Part shown: positions 35,169-44,662 of the stretch, piece by piece
How positions within the stretch are numbered: the first letter of the stretch is position 1
Layout of the letters: each line of letters opens with the position of its first letter
Notes under the pieces: generated by a model
Databases searched by the model: none
Told to the model about the DNA's origin: nothing
Seen by the model: the letters and a program-made list of their open reading frames with translations, nothing else
Translations under genes and position numbers: made by a program
Assembly (NCBI GenBank): GCA_016183815.1
Contig: JACPDW010000008.1
Span: forward strand, 1-64,000
Length of the DNA stretch: 64,000 nucleotides
Direction: 5' to 3'
From: Flavobacteriia bacterium
GTDB lineage: Bacteria; Bacteroidota; Bacteroidia; Flavobacteriales_D; Crocinitomicaceae

Positions 35169-35405
35169 GCCTTTTTTGTTATATTATGTTTTTTAATGGT
35201 TTCAGCTCTGTTGCTTCAAGGAAGTCATTAAAAAACTTAATGCAAAGTTCAGCTTAAAAAAGTACTTTTAATTTAAGTGATTATTAAGTTTTAATTAAAT
35301 AAAAAATAGGAATTTTGAGCAATAGACATTTTTAATGCTCAAATTCTCTGTAAAGCTTATTATGACAACAATAGAAGCAAAAATTACTTTGAAAAGTAAT
35401 AAATT

Positions 35406-35993
35406 TCAGATTAAAAAATGAAATCCAACTCTATAGATGATTGGTTGTGGTTTTCCTTGAGCATTTCTTGAAATATAAGCAAACTGCATTGGACTATTTG
35501 AATTATTTATGACATCATAATAAAGTCCTGCATTAATTCTAATACCAATAGAAAATTCTCTGCTAATTCCACCACCAACAAAACAAGTAGCAATCCAATT
35601 TGTAGATGAATTTACGATGTTGAAATGAAGTGGACTTTTCAAAAATTCTAATTCTACAGCTGCATAAACAATGTTTTTATATCTATAGTGCACAAAAGCA
35701 CCACCTCCATAGATATTAAAATATGTTTTATTACCATTAAGATTTGACCATATTCGTTGAAATCTTAGAGCTGGACCAAAAGTTAAATTTTGATTTTTAA
35801 CAAATCCATATTTTAAGCCAAAGCCGTATGAACCTCCTATTGTTGAAGCTTTAACAACACCATCTAAACCAATTTCATGGGATTCGTTAAGAGGATTATC
35901 GTTTTGTTCACTTTCCTCGTTTTCTTGGGTGAATATATTCCAACTCGTTGAAATAAAGAGTATTAAAGAGATAAATTTAAGATAATTTCCCAT
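35406..35993 (-). CDS. Secreted outer-membrane barrel-like protein, function unknown
   Basis: A 195-residue protein with a signal peptide (1 to about 23, ending IFTQ), an acidic linker (ENEESEQNDN), and then strands with glycine/aromatic periodicity (GGSYGFGLKYGF, GGAFVHYRYKNIVYAAVELEF) ending in an aromatic residue segment (YRVGFHFLI). It looks like a small outer-membrane beta-barrel. It is downstream of the esterase gene (34 bases) on the same strand. I do not recognise the family. Confidence 0.65.
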   Translation of the reverse strand: MGNYLKFISLILFISTSWNIFTQENEESEQNDNPLNESHEIGLDGVVKASTIGGSYGFGLKYGFVKNQNLTFGPALRFQRIWSNLNGNKTYFNIYGGGAFVHYRYKNIVYAAVELEFLKSPLHFNIVNSSTNWIATCFVGGGISREFSIGIRINAGLYYDVINNSNSPMQFAYISRNAQGKPQPIIYRVGFHFLI

Positions 35994-36027
35994 GTGTTTT
36001 TATTGAAAAAGATAACTAATTTAATAT

Positions 36028-36660
36028 TTATTTTTTAATTTGTAAAACTTGTTCTAAAATTTCATTGTCGATTTGATGATTTCCAGAATATTTTTTGACA
36101 GAAAAGCCAACAGAAAGAAATTTTTTTTCTAATTTATTTCGTTCGATTTCAGGTATATACTCATCTTTAGTGCCAACTATCCATGTCTTTTTAGAAGGAA
36201 GATTTTTTAAAGATTCTTCATTTATTTCAATGGGGATTGAACTTGCCCATATTAGTATTTTGTCAAAATGAAATTTAGAGTTCATTACCCATCTTATAGC
36301 AATGCTTCCACCTTGCGAAAACCCTAAAATATATATATGTTTGTACTCTTTGTTGAGCAAAATATTTTCTAAAAGCGATTCCAAATAATGATTGTTTTCC
36401 TTTATGTCAAATTCTCTCATTTCTTTCGTCATCCATGAACAAGCAACATTGCCTGACGTACCTTTTGAATAAAAACGATGCATCGCTTCAGGAATCAACA
36501 CATCAAAACCATGATCAGTTAAATCGTTAAATTTAGATTGAAAAGTAGTTATTGAATTGGCGTACCCATGTAGCGCAATAAATAGTTTATTGTTGCTTTC
36601 CTTGTATGAATAGTAATACCTTGCAGTTTTTGGTACAGTTAAATAATGAATTGTATCCAT
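36028..36660 (-). CDS. Alpha/beta-hydrolase (carboxylesterase/phospholipase type)
   Basis: A 210-residue serine hydrolase with the oxyanion-hole stretch IALHGYANS (about 28-36), nucleophile elbow GFSQGGS (about 112-118), an acid in VGTKDEYIP (about 163) and a His in SGNHQID (about 193). These correspond to the Ser-Asp-His triad of the YpfH/carboxylesterase family. No signal peptide, so it is cytoplasmic. The substrate is unknown. It precedes the barrel-like gene in a two-gene minus-strand unit and is divergent from the GTG-start gene at 36709. Confidence 0.83.
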   Translation of the reverse strand: MDTIHYLTVPKTARYYYSYKESNNKLFIALHGYANSITTFQSKFNDLTDHGFDVLIPEAMHRFYSKGTSGNVACSWMTKEMREFDIKENNHYLESLLENILLNKEYKHIYILGFSQGGSIAIRWVMNSKFHFDKILIWASSIPIEINEESLKNLPSKKTWIVGTKDEYIPEIERNKLEKKFLSVGFSVKKYSGNHQIDNEILEQVLQIKK

Positions 36661-36696
36661 TGAATAAATTTGAATAAAAAATTTCCATAAAATTAA

Positions 36697-36704
36697 TACA
36701 TTTG
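36697..36704 (+). promoter_or_regulatory. -7 box abutting a GTG start (leaderless)
   Basis: TACATTTG ends 4 bases before GTG 36709. A TTTG at 36669-36672 is 24 bases upstream, a little far for a -33 element. The geometry predicts a leaderless mRNA. Confidence 0.55.
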
Positions 36705-36708
36705 TAAA

Positions 36709-37245
36709 GTGAAAAGAAAAAATATACTGATTGGATTTTTTGTCTCCTTACTTCTATTCCAGTTTGTAGGATATTTCACCTATTTTAACTTTGAAAAGTC
36801 TAATATTAAAAAACAAATCAAACTTTATCTTAAAAAAGGTGTGCCAATTAATGAATTAAAAACTTTTGTTTTCTCAAAACATGAATTTAATAAACTTCAT
36901 TTTATAGAAAAAGAGAAAGAATTTAAACTCAACGGGAAATTTTACGATATTGTCAAAAAATCATATAAAAATAATGAAATTCATTTGTTTTGTATTGATG
37001 ATTTAAAAGAAAGTCAATTGTTTAATCAACTTGATTTGTTTGTCAACAATAATTTTAATCATTCAGATAAAAATAATCATAGTGTTCAAATTTTTAATTT
37101 GACCAATTCACCATATCTTATTAATAAACAAACGACAATAAAAATTATTGATAATAATTATGAGATTGAAAAAAAACAATTTGATTATTCTTTTTCTATT
37201 ATTACTTATTCTCAAAAAATAATTATCCCTCCTCCAGAAGCATAA
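36709..37245 (+). CDS. Hypothetical single-helix membrane-anchored protein
   Basis: A 178-residue protein starting at GTG, supported by the -7 box placed 4 bases upstream. It has one N-terminal hydrophobic helix (about 7-27) followed by a Lys/Asn-rich extracytoplasmic part with no recognised motif; one segment, KEKEFKLNGKFYDIVKKSYKNNEIHLFCI, looks like a small beta domain. I have seen similar two-cysteine-free orphan proteins upstream of TonB receptors, but nothing supports a function. The TonB receptor gene follows after 221 bases. Confidence 0.6.
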   Translation: MKRKNILIGFFVSLLLFQFVGYFTYFNFEKSNIKKQIKLYLKKGVPINELKTFVFSKHEFNKLHFIEKEKEFKLNGKFYDIVKKSYKNNEIHLFCIDDLKESQLFNQLDLFVNNNFNHSDKNNHSVQIFNLTNSPYLINKQTTIKIIDNNYEIEKKQFDYSFSIITYSQKIIIPPPEA

Positions 37246-37401
37246 TTTTATAATAAGTTTTTTGATTATTTGACCTTTAAAGTGCTTTATTTATGAATAT
37301 AGAAAATTCATAATATTTAGTAAGAGATTAATGTTAAAAGTCATTTAATTATCAATTATGGCTGAAATAGCAAATAAGTCAAAACAATTCTTTAATATAA
37401 T

Positions 37402-37443
37402 AAATTGAATTCAATTTTGAATTTTTGAGTTCTATGTAGAACT
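37402..37443. promoter_or_regulatory. Two palindromes upstream of the TonB receptor
   Basis: A perfect 16-base palindrome (AAATTGAATTCAATTT, 37402-37417) is followed by AGTTCTA-TG-TAGAACT (37428-37443), an inverted repeat of 7 with a 2-base spacer. The centres are 26 bases apart and the second ends 23 bases before the ATG. They are candidate operators for a metal- or nutrient-responsive repressor. Confidence 0.5.
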
Positions 37444-37466
37444 TTTAAGATTATTAATTACAATAT

Positions 37467-39866
37467 ATGAAAAAGACATTATTTTTTTTAACACTTTTAT
37501 TTTGGATAAATTTGATCCTATCTCAAGAAATCAAGGTTTATGACAGTGAAACTTTAGAAGGAATTATTGATGTAAGAATAAAAACAAAAAACCAAATATA
37601 CAGTACTGACAAAAAGGGAAAAGTTACAATTAATAAACTAGATAAAAATGAAATTCTCATTTTTTCACATCCAGAATATGAACAAATAAAACTGTCAATT
37701 GATACATTAATAATAAATCATTATAAAGTTTATTTAAGAGAAAAAATTCTCGGTTTAGACGAAGTAATTATTTCAGCTGGTAAGTTTGAAGAAAAAGCCA
37801 AAGATCTTGTTCAATCTATTCAACTACTTAAAAAAAAGGAATTGGAAAACATGAATCAAAGTTCTACAGCTGATGTCTTGTCACATTCTGGAAAAATTAT
37901 GGTTCAAAAAAGTCAATTGGGTGGTGGCTCACCAATAATTAGAGGATTTGAAACAAATAAAGTGTTAATTGTTGTTGACGGTGTGAGGATGAACAATGCA
38001 ATTTATAGAAGTGGACATGTTCAAAATGTTATCACTTTAGACAACTCAATAATGGAAAAAATTGAAATAGTTTATGGTCCAGGTTCAACAATTTATGGAA
38101 GTGATGCATTGGGAGGGGTGATGCATTTTTATACCAAAAAACCTGCATTTGCTAAAAGTGATACTTTATTAGTAAAATCAGGTACTTATTTAAGATACAT
38201 GTCAGCAGCAAATGCTTATTCAGGTCATTTGGATTTTTCGTTGGCAAAAAAAAAATTAGCTTCTTTTACCTCATTTTCATACTCAAATTTTGGAGATTTA
38301 AGACAAGGAGCCAATCGAAATAATGAATATGGAAATTTTGGTGCAAGAACTTGGTATGTGAAAAATTTTAATGGCAAAGACTCTGTTGTTCAAAATCATG
38401 ACAGCAATGTACAGCTTGGTTCAGGGTATTCTCAATACGATTTACTTCAAAAAATATTATATAAACAAAGTGAAAAAGTCTTACATCAGTTTAATATTCA
38501 ATATTCTAATTCTTCAAATATTCCGAGATACGATAGGTTAACACAAATGTTAAACGGATTACCTAAATATGGTGAATGGTATTATGGACCTCAAAAAAGA
38601 TTTTTATTTGCATATAATTTAGAGCTGAATAGAATAACAAAAATTTACGACAAAGTAAAAAGTGTTTTTTCATATCAACAGATAGAAGAAAGTAGAATAG
38701 ATAGAAAATTCAATAACCCACTAAAAAATAATAGAATAGAAAAATTAGATATATTTTCTTTCAATCTTGATCTATTAAAAAAAATCGATAAAAATGAGCT
38801 GAAATATGGTTTTGAATTTTGGTATAACAAAGTGAATTCTTCTGCATATTCTCAAAATATTTTTAGTGGAGAAAAAACTCCTTTAGACACTCGATATGCA
38901 TCAGGAGGTTCGTTGATGTATTCTGCTTCGGTTTATTTAACACATCAAATTCCGTTGGGTGAAAAATTTATCCTCAGTGAAGGATTAAGATTTACTTATG
39001 TTGGTTTAATGGCAAAATTTACAGATACTACTTTTTTTAAATTTCCATTTAAAGAAGCTATTCAAAAAAATAGTGCTTTTTCAGGTAATATTGGATTAAT
39101 TTATTCACCGACAAAAAATTCTCGATTGAATCTATTATTTTCTTCTGGTTATCGCGTTCCAAATATTGACGATTTGAGTAAGGTTTTTGAGTCAACCGCT
39201 GGTAATATTTATGTTCCTAATACGAACCTAAAACCAGAATATGTCTATAACAGTGAGTTGGGTTTTTCACAAACAATTGGTAAAAAAATACTTTTTTCGA
39301 CTACTGTCTATTATACTTGGTATATCAACGCATTAACTGTAAGTGATTATCAGTATAATAATCAGGATTCCATTTTTTATGAGGGTGTTTTGAGTAAAGT
39401 GGTTGCCACTACCAATGCAAAAAGAGCCTATCTTTATGGTGTAGAATGTAGTTTGTCAGCTCCACTCAACAATATTATTTCAATTTATGGCACTTACAAT
39501 TATACTTATGCCCGTATTGTTACTGATAGTGTTGAGTTGCCTTTGGATCACATACCACCTGCGTTTGGCAAAGTAGGATTTCAATTAACAAAAAAAAGTT
39601 TGAAAGCAGATTTTTTTGTTCAATACAGTTTTTGGAAAAGAATTGCTGATTATAACCCGAATGGTGAAGATAACCAAGCGTATGCTTTACCAGAAGGAAT
39701 GCCGGCTTGGTTTACCCTCAATGCTCGAGTTTCTTATCAATTCAACAAATTTTTGGGTTTACAAGTAGCCTGTGAGAATATTTTGGATAGAAATTACAGA
39801 GTTTTTGCCTCAAATATATCAGCCCCAGGTCGAAATTTTATAGTGACATTGAGAGGGAATTTTTAA
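37467..39866 (+). CDS. TonB-dependent outer-membrane receptor
   Basis: A 799-residue receptor: signal peptide (1 to about 20), a carboxypeptidase-regulatory-like beta domain (about 21-95), plug domain (about 105-225: SPIIRGFETNKVLIVVDGVRMNN, IEIVYGPGSTIYGSDALGGVMHFYT), and a barrel of about 22 strands to the C-terminal Phe (IVTLRGNF). The plug sequence is close to hemoglobin/heme-type receptors. TonB-ExbB-ExbD energy drives uptake. It stands alone without a SusD partner, which favours iron, heme or another small ligand over glycans. Two palindromes upstream suggest repression. Confidence 0.88.
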   Translation: MKKTLFFLTLLFWINLILSQEIKVYDSETLEGIIDVRIKTKNQIYSTDKKGKVTINKLDKNEILIFSHPEYEQIKLSIDTLIINHYKVYLREKILGLDEVIISAGKFEEKAKDLVQSIQLLKKKELENMNQSSTADVLSHSGKIMVQKSQLGGGSPIIRGFETNKVLIVVDGVRMNNAIYRSGHVQNVITLDNSIMEKIEIVYGPGSTIYGSDALGGVMHFYTKKPAFAKSDTLLVKSGTYLRYMSAANAYSGHLDFSLAKKKLASFTSFSYSNFGDLRQGANRNNEYGNFGARTWYVKNFNGKDSVVQNHDSNVQLGSGYSQYDLLQKILYKQSEKVLHQFNIQYSNSSNIPRYDRLTQMLNGLPKYGEWYYGPQKRFLFAYNLELNRITKIYDKVKSVFSYQQIEESRIDRKFNNPLKNNRIEKLDIFSFNLDLLKKIDKNELKYGFEFWYNKVNSSAYSQNIFSGEKTPLDTRYASGGSLMYSASVYLTHQIPLGEKFILSEGLRFTYVGLMAKFTDTTFFKFPFKEAIQKNSAFSGNIGLIYSPTKNSRLNLLFSSGYRVPNIDDLSKVFESTAGNIYVPNTNLKPEYVYNSELGFSQTIGKKILFSTTVYYTWYINALTVSDYQYNNQDSIFYEGVLSKVVATTNAKRAYLYGVECSLSAPLNNIISIYGTYNYTYARIVTDSVELPLDHIPPAFGKVGFQLTKKSLKADFFVQYSFWKRIADYNPNGEDNQAYALPEGMPAWFTLNARVSYQFNKFLGLQVACENILDRNYRVFASNISAPGRNFIVTLRGNF

Positions 39867-40038
39867 GGGTATAGTAAATGATAAACAAAACTAAGTAGAA
39901 CATAATACAACGTTTATTTTTATTTGTATAATTTTACTATTAAAACATAAAAAATATTTGAATAACTAAAATTTATTTGCTTCTAACTTTACATATAATA
40001 TTTTTCATTTCAAAATTCAAACGTGTTAAAATTTATTG

Positions 40039-40046
40039 TATGTTTG
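40039..40046 (+). promoter_or_regulatory. -7 box of the aspartate aminotransferase operon
   Basis: TATGTTTG matches TAnnTTTG and lies 18 bases before ATG 40065. No clear -33 TTG is found at the usual distance. Confidence 0.45.
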
Positions 40047-40064
40047 CAACACTAAAAATTGTAT

Positions 40065-41258
40065 ATGATTGATCTTTCAAAACGTCTTGAGATAATGGAA
40101 GAGTCTGCTACTTTAGCTATGTCAAGATTGTCTCGAGAATTAAAACAACAAGGAAAAGATGTAATTTCTTTAAGTTTGGGTGAGCCAGACTTCAAAACTC
40201 CTGAATTTATTAAACAAGCTGCTATTCAGGCGATTAATGACAATTACACTTCTTATACTCCTGTTCCAGGATACGATGAGTTGCGAGAAGCAATTGCCAA
40301 TAAATTTAACCGTGACAATGGTTTACCTTATTCAAAAAACAATATAGTAGTTTCTACTGGTGCAAAACAGAGTTTGGCTAATGTGGTGTTGAGTATTGTT
40401 AATCCTGGTGATGAAGTGATTGTGCCGGCTCCATATTGGGTTTCATATTTAGAAATTGTAAAATTGGCTGAAGGAAAACCTGTTGTAATCAAAGCTGGAA
40501 TAGATCAAAATTTTAAGGTTACACCTCAACAAATTGAAAATGCCATTACTGATAAAACTCGTTTAATGATGTTTTCAACACCCTGTAATCCAACTGGTTC
40601 TGTTTATTCAAAAGAAGAACTGAAAGCAATTGCAAGTGTAATCGCAAAATACCCAAGAATTATTATTATTGCTGACGAAATTTACGAACATATCAATTTT
40701 TTTGGTAAACACGAAAGCATAGCTCAATTTCCTGAAATTTTTAATCAAGTGGTAACTGTAAATGGAGTTTCTAAAGCTTGGGCAATGACTGGTTGGAGGT
40801 TAGGTTATATTGGAGCACCACAAGAAATAGCTGATGCTTGTACAAAAATTCAAGGTCAATTTACTTCTGGTACTTGTTCCATTACACAAAGAGCCACGAT
40901 AGCTGCAATGAATGCTGATGTTTCTGTAATAAATGACATGAAAAATGAGTTCAAAAATAGAAGAACTGTTTTATTAGATTGTTTAAATGATATACCAGGT
41001 GTAAAAACTAATAATCCAACAGGAGCTTTTTATATTTTTCCAGATATTTCTTCATTTTTTGGAAAAAAATATGAAAATTATACAATAAATAATGCCGACG
41101 ATTTATGTATGTATCTTCTCAATGAAGCTCAAGTTGCACTTGTTACTGGAAACGCTTTTGGCGAAGAAAATTGTATTCGAATTTCATATGCTTCCTCTCA
41201 AAATATTTTGATTGAAGCAATGAGAAGAGTGAAAATTGCTTTAGCGAAATTATCATGA
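40065..41258 (+). CDS. aspC: Class I aminotransferase, aspartate aminotransferase type
   Basis: A 397-residue PLP enzyme. The start is ATG 40065, not the TTG at 40059, because the conserved beginning is IDLSKRLEIMEESATLAMS. Motifs: SLGEPDFKTP (about 37), STGAKQSLANV, SAPYWVSY-type APYWVSYLE, FSTPCNPTGSVY, IADEIYEHI and the PLP lysine K237 in NGVSKAWAMTGWRLGY; FCIRISYA-like CIRISYA near the end binds the alpha-carboxylate. It transfers the amino group between aspartate and 2-oxoglutarate (subgroup Ib). First gene of a four-gene operon; overlaps the next by ATGA. Confidence 0.92.
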   Translation: MIDLSKRLEIMEESATLAMSRLSRELKQQGKDVISLSLGEPDFKTPEFIKQAAIQAINDNYTSYTPVPGYDELREAIANKFNRDNGLPYSKNNIVVSTGAKQSLANVVLSIVNPGDEVIVPAPYWVSYLEIVKLAEGKPVVIKAGIDQNFKVTPQQIENAITDKTRLMMFSTPCNPTGSVYSKEELKAIASVIAKYPRIIIIADEIYEHINFFGKHESIAQFPEIFNQVVTVNGVSKAWAMTGWRLGYIGAPQEIADACTKIQGQFTSGTCSITQRATIAAMNADVSVINDMKNEFKNRRTVLLDCLNDIPGVKTNNPTGAFYIFPDISSFFGKKYENYTINNADDLCMYLLNEAQVALVTGNAFGEENCIRISYASSQNILIEAMRRVKIALAKLS

Positions 41259-42250
41259 TTCAATCAGACTGGCTTCAAGTTTTTAAAAAAAAAAAAATTG
41301 TTGTACTTGGTGATGTGATGTTAGATGAATATCTGATTGGTCATGTTAACCGTATTAGTCCCGAAGCTCCTGTTCCAATTGTTTCCCTTGAAAAAGAAGA
41401 TTTAAGGTTAGGAGGTGCTGCAAATGTTGCATTGAATTTAAAAAGTTTAGGAATAGAAACATATATCTGTTCGATTATCGGTGATGACAAAGATGGGGAG
41501 AGTTTATTACAACTGTGTAAAAATCAAGGCATATATTCTTCAGGTTTACAATTAGTTAAAAATAGAAAAACAACAAAAAAAACTAGAGTTTTAGGAAATA
41601 ATCAACAATTATTAAGAATAGATTCAGAACAAATCAATCCTATTAATGCTGAAGAAGAGCAGTTTATATTGAAATATCTTAAGGAATTATTTAATAATGA
41701 AATTGATGCTTTGATTTTTGAAGACTATGACAAAGGATGTTTAACCCCATTTTTGATTAAAGAAGTAATTCAACTTTGCAAAAAATATAATGTTATTACT
41801 ACTGTTGATCCTAAAAAAAATCATTTTTTCAATTTTCAAGGGGTAGATTTATTCAAACCTAACTTAAAAGAACTGAAAGAAGGTTTAAACATGGATTTTA
41901 ATGTTATTGATAACAAAGAGTTTAATCATGCTGTTGAAGAATTAAGATTGAAATTAGAACATAAAATAACTTTAATCACATTATCTGAACAAGGAATTTA
42001 TATTAATAATGGTGTAAAACATTTTATTGTCCCTGCACATTTACGTAATATCGCAGATGTAAGTGGGGCAGGAGATACTGTGATCAGTGTAGCAACTTTA
42101 TGCCTTTTAGCTGGATTGTCAATGGAAAATATTGCTGAAGTAGCTAATTTGGCTGGTGGTCTTGTATGTGAAAAAAGTGGGGTGGTAAGTATAGTATTAG
42201 AAGAATTGATAAATGAGTTGGAAGAAAAAAATATCTCAATCAGCTATTAA
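41255..42250 (+). CDS. RfaE1-type heptose-7-phosphate kinase (PfkB family)
   Basis: A 331-residue sugar kinase with GDVMLDEYLIGHVNRISPEAPVPIV (about 18-42), the N-terminal signature of RfaE/HldE domain I, GGAANVALNLKSLG (about 54), and the PfkB catalytic ADVSGAGDTVISV (about 268-280, base Asp in GAGD). Domain I of HldE phosphorylates D-glycero-beta-D-manno-heptose 7-phosphate for LPS inner-core sugar. The adenylyltransferase domain II is absent here and no separate rfaE2 is adjacent, so the activity could also be a related sugar kinase. Coupled to aspC by ATGA overlap. Confidence 0.8.
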   Translation: MIQSDWLQVFKKKKIVVLGDVMLDEYLIGHVNRISPEAPVPIVSLEKEDLRLGGAANVALNLKSLGIETYICSIIGDDKDGESLLQLCKNQGIYSSGLQLVKNRKTTKKTRVLGNNQQLLRIDSEQINPINAEEEQFILKYLKELFNNEIDALIFEDYDKGCLTPFLIKEVIQLCKKYNVITTVDPKKNHFFNFQGVDLFKPNLKELKEGLNMDFNVIDNKEFNHAVEELRLKLEHKITLITLSEQGIYINNGVKHFIVPAHLRNIADVSGAGDTVISVATLCLLAGLSMENIAEVANLAGGLVCEKSGVVSIVLEELINELEEKNISISY

Positions 42251-42261
42251 ATAAGAAAATT

Positions 42262-44652
42262 ATGAAGAGACATATTAGAAAAGTTGCCGTCTTAGGTTCT
42301 GGTGTTATGGGTTCAAGGATTGCTTGTCATTTTGCTAATATTGCTTGCGAAGTTATATTATTGGATATTATTCCCAATCAATTAAATGATGTTGAAGTTA
42401 ATTCTAATTTGACCCTAAATGATAAAAAAGTTAGAAATAGAATTGTTAACGATGCTCTTCTATCAGCAATTCAATCAAATCCTTCTCCACTGTATTTAAA
42501 ATCATTTTCAAGCAGAATAAAAACTGGAAATTTTGAAGACGATTTAAATCAAATATCTTCCTGTGATTGGGTGATTGAAGCAGTAATTGAAAATCTTGAT
42601 ATAAAAAAGAATCTTTATGAAAAAATTGAAAAATTTAGAAAACCCGGTACTTTAATTTCAACAAATACTTCTGGTATTCCTTTACAATTATTAGTACAAA
42701 ATAGATCAGAGGATTTTAAAACTCATTTTTGTGGCACTCATTTTTTTAATCCTCCTAGATATCTTCCTCTTTTAGAAATTATTCCAAGTGAATTTACCTC
42801 AAAAGAAGTATTGGATTTTTTACACCTTTTTGGAACAAAAAATCTTGGAAAAAAAGTAGTTTTATGTAAAGACACTCCTGCTTTTATCGCAAATAGAGTT
42901 GGTGTTTTTTCTATTTTTTCTTTGTTTCATCTAACTGAAAAATATAAATTTAGTGTCGAACAAATAGATTTTTTAACAGGAAGTTTAATTGGAAGACCAA
43001 AATCAGCTACTTATAGAACCTGTGATGTGGTAGGTTTGGATACTTTAGTTCACGTAGCTAATGGATTAAGAACAGTTTTAAACTCAGAGGAAGAAAAAGT
43101 ACATTTTGAATTACCTAGTTTTATTCAAAAAATGATTGAAAACAAGTTGTTGGGTTCAAAAACTAAAAAAGGATTTTATCAAAAAACTAAAGAAGGTATT
43201 GATTTTATAGACTTAGAATCAATAGTTTATAAAAAAAGTGAAAAAAAGAAAATTCCAGAAATTGAAGAAATAAAAATCATTGAAGATATTAAGTTGAGAT
43301 TTCAACAAATTTTCCAAATGAAAGGAAATATTGGTGATTTTTATAAAGATCATTTTGGGTCACTTTTTTATTATGTTTCAAGCAAAATTCCTGAGATTAC
43401 AGATTCAATTTACGATTTAGATGAAGCGATAAAATCAGGATTTGGATGGGATTTAGGGCCTTTTGAAATTTGGGACGCTATTGGGATTAAAAAAGGTATT
43501 GAATTAATCGAAAATTCTAGAAATGAAGTTCCATTTTGGATAAGTAATTTGGCTGGACTTGAAAATCCTTGTTTTTATAAAACAGAAAATAAAGAGATCT
43601 TAATTTATGATCAAAATAATAATATTTATTTGCCATTATCAAATCCCTACAATTTTATTCTACCGAATATTATTACACTAAAACCAAACGTTTGGAATAA
43701 TAGTGAATGTACGTTAAAAGATTTAGGTGATGGTATTCTTCATTTAGATTGGAATTCAAAGATGAATACTATTGGTTCACAAGTTATTGAAGGTATTCAT
43801 CATGCTATTGATTTAGCAGAACAATCTTTTCAAGGTTTAGTAATTCATAATACTGGATCACTTTTTTCAGCAGGTGCTAATGTAGGTCTGATTTTTATGA
43901 TGGCCGCCGAGCAAGAATTAGATGAACTTAATTTTGCAGTCAAAACTTTTCAAGACACTATGATGCGAATACGATATTCCTCTATTCCTGTTGTTGTTGC
44001 TCCTTATAATCTATGTCTAGGTGGTGGCTGTGAATTATCCATGCATGCAGATAAGGTGATTGCTCATGCTGAATTATATATGGGATTGGTAGAATTTGGA
44101 GTTGGATTGATACCTGGAGGGGGTGGAACAAAAGAGTTTGCAAAACGATTGTCTGAGGAGTTGAAAGAAGGAGATGTATCAATTAATCGTTTTAGAGATC
44201 GATTTTTGACTATCGGTCAAGCAAAAGTTTCTACCTCTGCTCATGAGGCCTTTGAATTAGGGTATCTTAGAAAAGGAATAGATGAAATAGTTATGAATAA
44301 ACAACAACTATTAAAAACAGCCAAAGAGGTTTGTTTATTAATGGCTGAAAATTCCTATCAAGCTCCAATTATGGAGAAAAATATAAAAGTTTTAGGAAAT
44401 GAAGCATTAGGATTGGTTTACGTCGGTGCAAATTCTATGTTTTCAGGAAATTATATCTCTGAACATGATCAATTGATTTCTGAAAAATTAGGTTTTGTTC
44501 TAGCTGGTGGGGACTTATCTGAACCAACTTTTGTTTCTGAACAGTATTTGTTAGATTTAGAAAGAAAAACTTTTCTTGAATTATCTTCACAAAGAAAAAC
44601 TTTAGAAAGAATGCAAAGTCTTGTAAAAACAGGTAAAATTTTAAGAAACTAA
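42262..44652 (+). CDS. 3-hydroxyacyl-CoA dehydrogenase / enoyl-CoA hydratase fusion
   Basis: A 796-residue beta-oxidation enzyme in the order dehydrogenase then hydratase. The NAD-binding site is VAVLGSGVMGSRIACHFAN (about 8-26); the catalytic region is FCGTHFFNPPRYLPLLEI (about 156), with DTPAFIANRVGVF (about 208). The crotonase part has LFSAGANVGLIFMMA (about 535) and GLVEFGVGLIPGGGGTKEF (about 611-629) with the oxyanion Gly and catalytic Glu region. The order is the FadN type, not FadB. Third gene of the aspC-led operon; the acyl-CoA thiolase is not in the window. Confidence 0.88.
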   Translation: MKRHIRKVAVLGSGVMGSRIACHFANIACEVILLDIIPNQLNDVEVNSNLTLNDKKVRNRIVNDALLSAIQSNPSPLYLKSFSSRIKTGNFEDDLNQISSCDWVIEAVIENLDIKKNLYEKIEKFRKPGTLISTNTSGIPLQLLVQNRSEDFKTHFCGTHFFNPPRYLPLLEIIPSEFTSKEVLDFLHLFGTKNLGKKVVLCKDTPAFIANRVGVFSIFSLFHLTEKYKFSVEQIDFLTGSLIGRPKSATYRTCDVVGLDTLVHVANGLRTVLNSEEEKVHFELPSFIQKMIENKLLGSKTKKGFYQKTKEGIDFIDLESIVYKKSEKKKIPEIEEIKIIEDIKLRFQQIFQMKGNIGDFYKDHFGSLFYYVSSKIPEITDSIYDLDEAIKSGFGWDLGPFEIWDAIGIKKGIELIENSRNEVPFWISNLAGLENPCFYKTENKEILIYDQNNNIYLPLSNPYNFILPNIITLKPNVWNNSECTLKDLGDGILHLDWNSKMNTIGSQVIEGIHHAIDLAEQSFQGLVIHNTGSLFSAGANVGLIFMMAAEQELDELNFAVKTFQDTMMRIRYSSIPVVVAPYNLCLGGGCELSMHADKVIAHAELYMGLVEFGVGLIPGGGGTKEFAKRLSEELKEGDVSINRFRDRFLTIGQAKVSTSAHEAFELGYLRKGIDEIVMNKQQLLKTAKEVCLLMAENSYQAPIMEKNIKVLGNEALGLVYVGANSMFSGNYISEHDQLISEKLGFVLAGGDLSEPTFVSEQYLLDLERKTFLELSSQRKTLERMQSLVKTGKILRN

Positions 44653-44662
44653 TAACTATTTT

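Noticed and set aside
37402-37443. Fur box
   Set aside because: The palindromes do not match the GATAAT-type Fur repeat pattern, so I left the regulator unnamed.
40059-40067. TTG at 40059 as the start of the aspartate aminotransferase
   Set aside because: ATG 40065 gives the family's usual beginning and is preceded by a -7 box at a sensible distance.
43982-44182. Small minus-strand frame inside the beta-oxidation gene
   Set aside because: Composition is typical of an antisense shadow of a crotonase domain; no independent evidence.
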